A DNA stretch of 64,000 nucleotides from Penelope pileata (Eukaryota > Chordata > Aves > Galliformes > Cracidae): contig WBMW01005475.1 in assembly GCA_013396635.1 (NCBI GenBank), positions 124,001-188,000 of the forward strand. Reading direction: 5' to 3'. Shown here in pieces: positions 62,601-64,000 of this stretch (the first letter of the stretch is position 1; each line of letters begins with the position of its first letter). A program made the translations under genes and the position numbers. A model generated the notes under the pieces. That model was not told where the DNA came from and searched no databases. It saw only the letters and a list, made by a program, of their open reading frames with translations.

Positions 62601-64000
62601 CTGGAGCCATCTTTGTGCATGCAAAATGCAAGGAAATACAGCTGCTCTCAATTTTTAACTCTGCCAAGCTGACTGACATCACTGGCTCTGCACTAGGAGA
62701 TAATGGAGATCCATTTCCCCAGCAGCCTTTGCAGACACAGCACTGGGTGAGTTATTCAAGGTATTCTCTTCAAAAGTGTTTTATAGTCAACTTCTTATGG
62801 CATCAGGGTGGTCTCTGGCAGGAGCTGTAGGCCAGGAAGGACAACACAGCTGTCTGAAACCTAAGCTGTGGGGCTGGAATATCTAGACTTCTGAGAGCTG
62901 CAAGTTCAGATCAGAGTAGGGACATCTTAGCTCTTCAATCTACCAATTCTATTCCACCAGTTCATTCAAACCAACCTGAAACTGGGTGCCTGCGATTCTT
63001 CCAACATGGAACAGAGACAGCAACCTTGTTTCTCTTGTCCAGGCCTTTCTTAAAGCAGTAATTATGTTATTATGTTACTGTACCCTACTCCTATATGGAA
63101 ACTCACCAGGCAGCAGTGGGGTCCCTGATAAGAAATGCAAAGTGCTGCAGGAAGGAAGCGCAATGCAGTGCGTTACAGTCATAAAGAAGTAGAAGAACAT
63201 GCCTGGTACAACTCAACAATCATCACTGCCCTTTCCTCTTCCCCTTCCAAGCAGACTGCCCTTCCAAGCAGACTGGCATCACAATGCCATATGGAAATGT
63301 AAAGAGGCAGCAGAAACTTGATTTTCACACTCAGCCAGGTTAGCATTAAAACCAAGACATCCCCTCACAGCCTCCTACACCAGATGCCTAATTAATGCAG
63401 CTCTTGGAGCTCTGCCCAAGGATGAGGAGGAGAGGCACTCTGTTTAATTTGAACGCTGGGACCAGGGCACAGGCGCTTTCAAAATTACAGCAAGGCTGAA
63501 AGACAGATGTCCACCCAAATACCTCAGGCAGCTCAGACAGAGTTGATCCTGTATGGAGCAGGGCCAGAGGAAAGATCACCTCCCCAGGGCCCTCATATAA
63601 TTCACGATGCTCATTTTGGAAACATTTACTCATTTACCTATGAAGAGACAACAAAGCATCATCGTCTCCCAGTGCATCTTCCCACTGTGCCATGGCTGCC
63701 AAAGTGACATGGGACAACCAACACCTGGGGACAGAGAGTAGCTCTGGGTAGCTGGAAAAGCATAGTACCTTGCTTCTGCTTATCCTGGGAGTAGGAGCTC
63801 ATCTTACCAATGCTTCCCTCCCCACTAACCACAACAACCCATCATAAGCTTCGGACAAGTTCTCTTGCCATGGTTTAGACCACTTGGGGCCTGGGACCGC
63901 TGGTGGTGTCCTGCAACTTGCAGCACGTGCAGACTTCATGCTCACCTGCAGGGTGGGAGCAGGCACTTTTGCAGTACAGGTTAGACCCAGCATCCCCAAG
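59665..64000 (-). other. KLHDC4: KLHDC4 intron, truncated by the window end
   Basis: From the acceptor upstream of 59664 to the window edge I find no kelch-coding exon. There is a perfect 17-bp tandem duplication (63242-63275). The rest is unremarkable AT-moderate intron sequence. Confidence 0.7.
63242..63275. repeat. perfect 17-bp tandem duplication
   Basis: CCCTTCCAAGCAGACTG occurs twice, head to tail with no mismatch, in a KLHDC4 intron. Confidence 0.95.

Overview
This is a window of vertebrate nuclear DNA, most likely from a bird. The genes are split by canonical GT-AG introns, the encoded proteins are vertebrate families, and the interspersed repeats are CR1 LINE 3' ends carrying the typical TTCTATGATTCTATGA-like terminus. 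A chicken-like (galliform) genome would fit, but I cannot fix the species. Two single N characters (2809 and 32781) mark assembly joins.

Two protein-coding genes lie tail to tail. On the + strand are the last four coding exons of JPH3 (junctophilin-3), which tethers the endoplasmic reticulum to the plasma membrane. They are exon 2 (10606-11383), exon 3 (29046-29170), exon 4 (32645-33568) and exon 5 (40458-40538), followed by a GC-variable 3' UTR to about 42280. Exon 1, with the N-terminal MORN repeats, lies before the window. On the - strand are the last seven exons of KLHDC4 (kelch domain containing 4). In transcript order they are 59664-59572, 58639-58480, 51648-51567, 49510-49302, 47978-47576, 47194-47078 and 46789-46614 plus 3' UTR to about 46190. 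Its N-terminal kelch exons lie beyond 64000. All splice phases chain correctly except inside JPH3 exon 4. There, a 16-base duplication around a lone N breaks the frame; it looks like an assembly error.

The rest is intron plus a roughly 3.9-kb intergenic gap. It holds three CR1 fragments, a 24-bp minisatellite of about 16 units (26758-27155), a 46-bp triplet repeat just downstream of JPH3, small tandem duplications, AC microsatellites, A-rich tracts, a possible RTE-like LINE relic near 14 kb, a short CpG-island-like patch in JPH3 intron 4, and several AT-rich blocks that look like conserved non-coding elements.

The two genes have no known joint function. Their tail-to-tail neighbourhood matches the JPH3-KLHDC4 order known from other amniotes. 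I found no RNA gene, CRISPR, virus-derived gene or new multi-gene system. The most useful observations are the assembly-induced frameshift in JPH3, a tandem NAGNAG acceptor and a weak donor in KLHDC4, and the repeat and regulatory candidates listed below.
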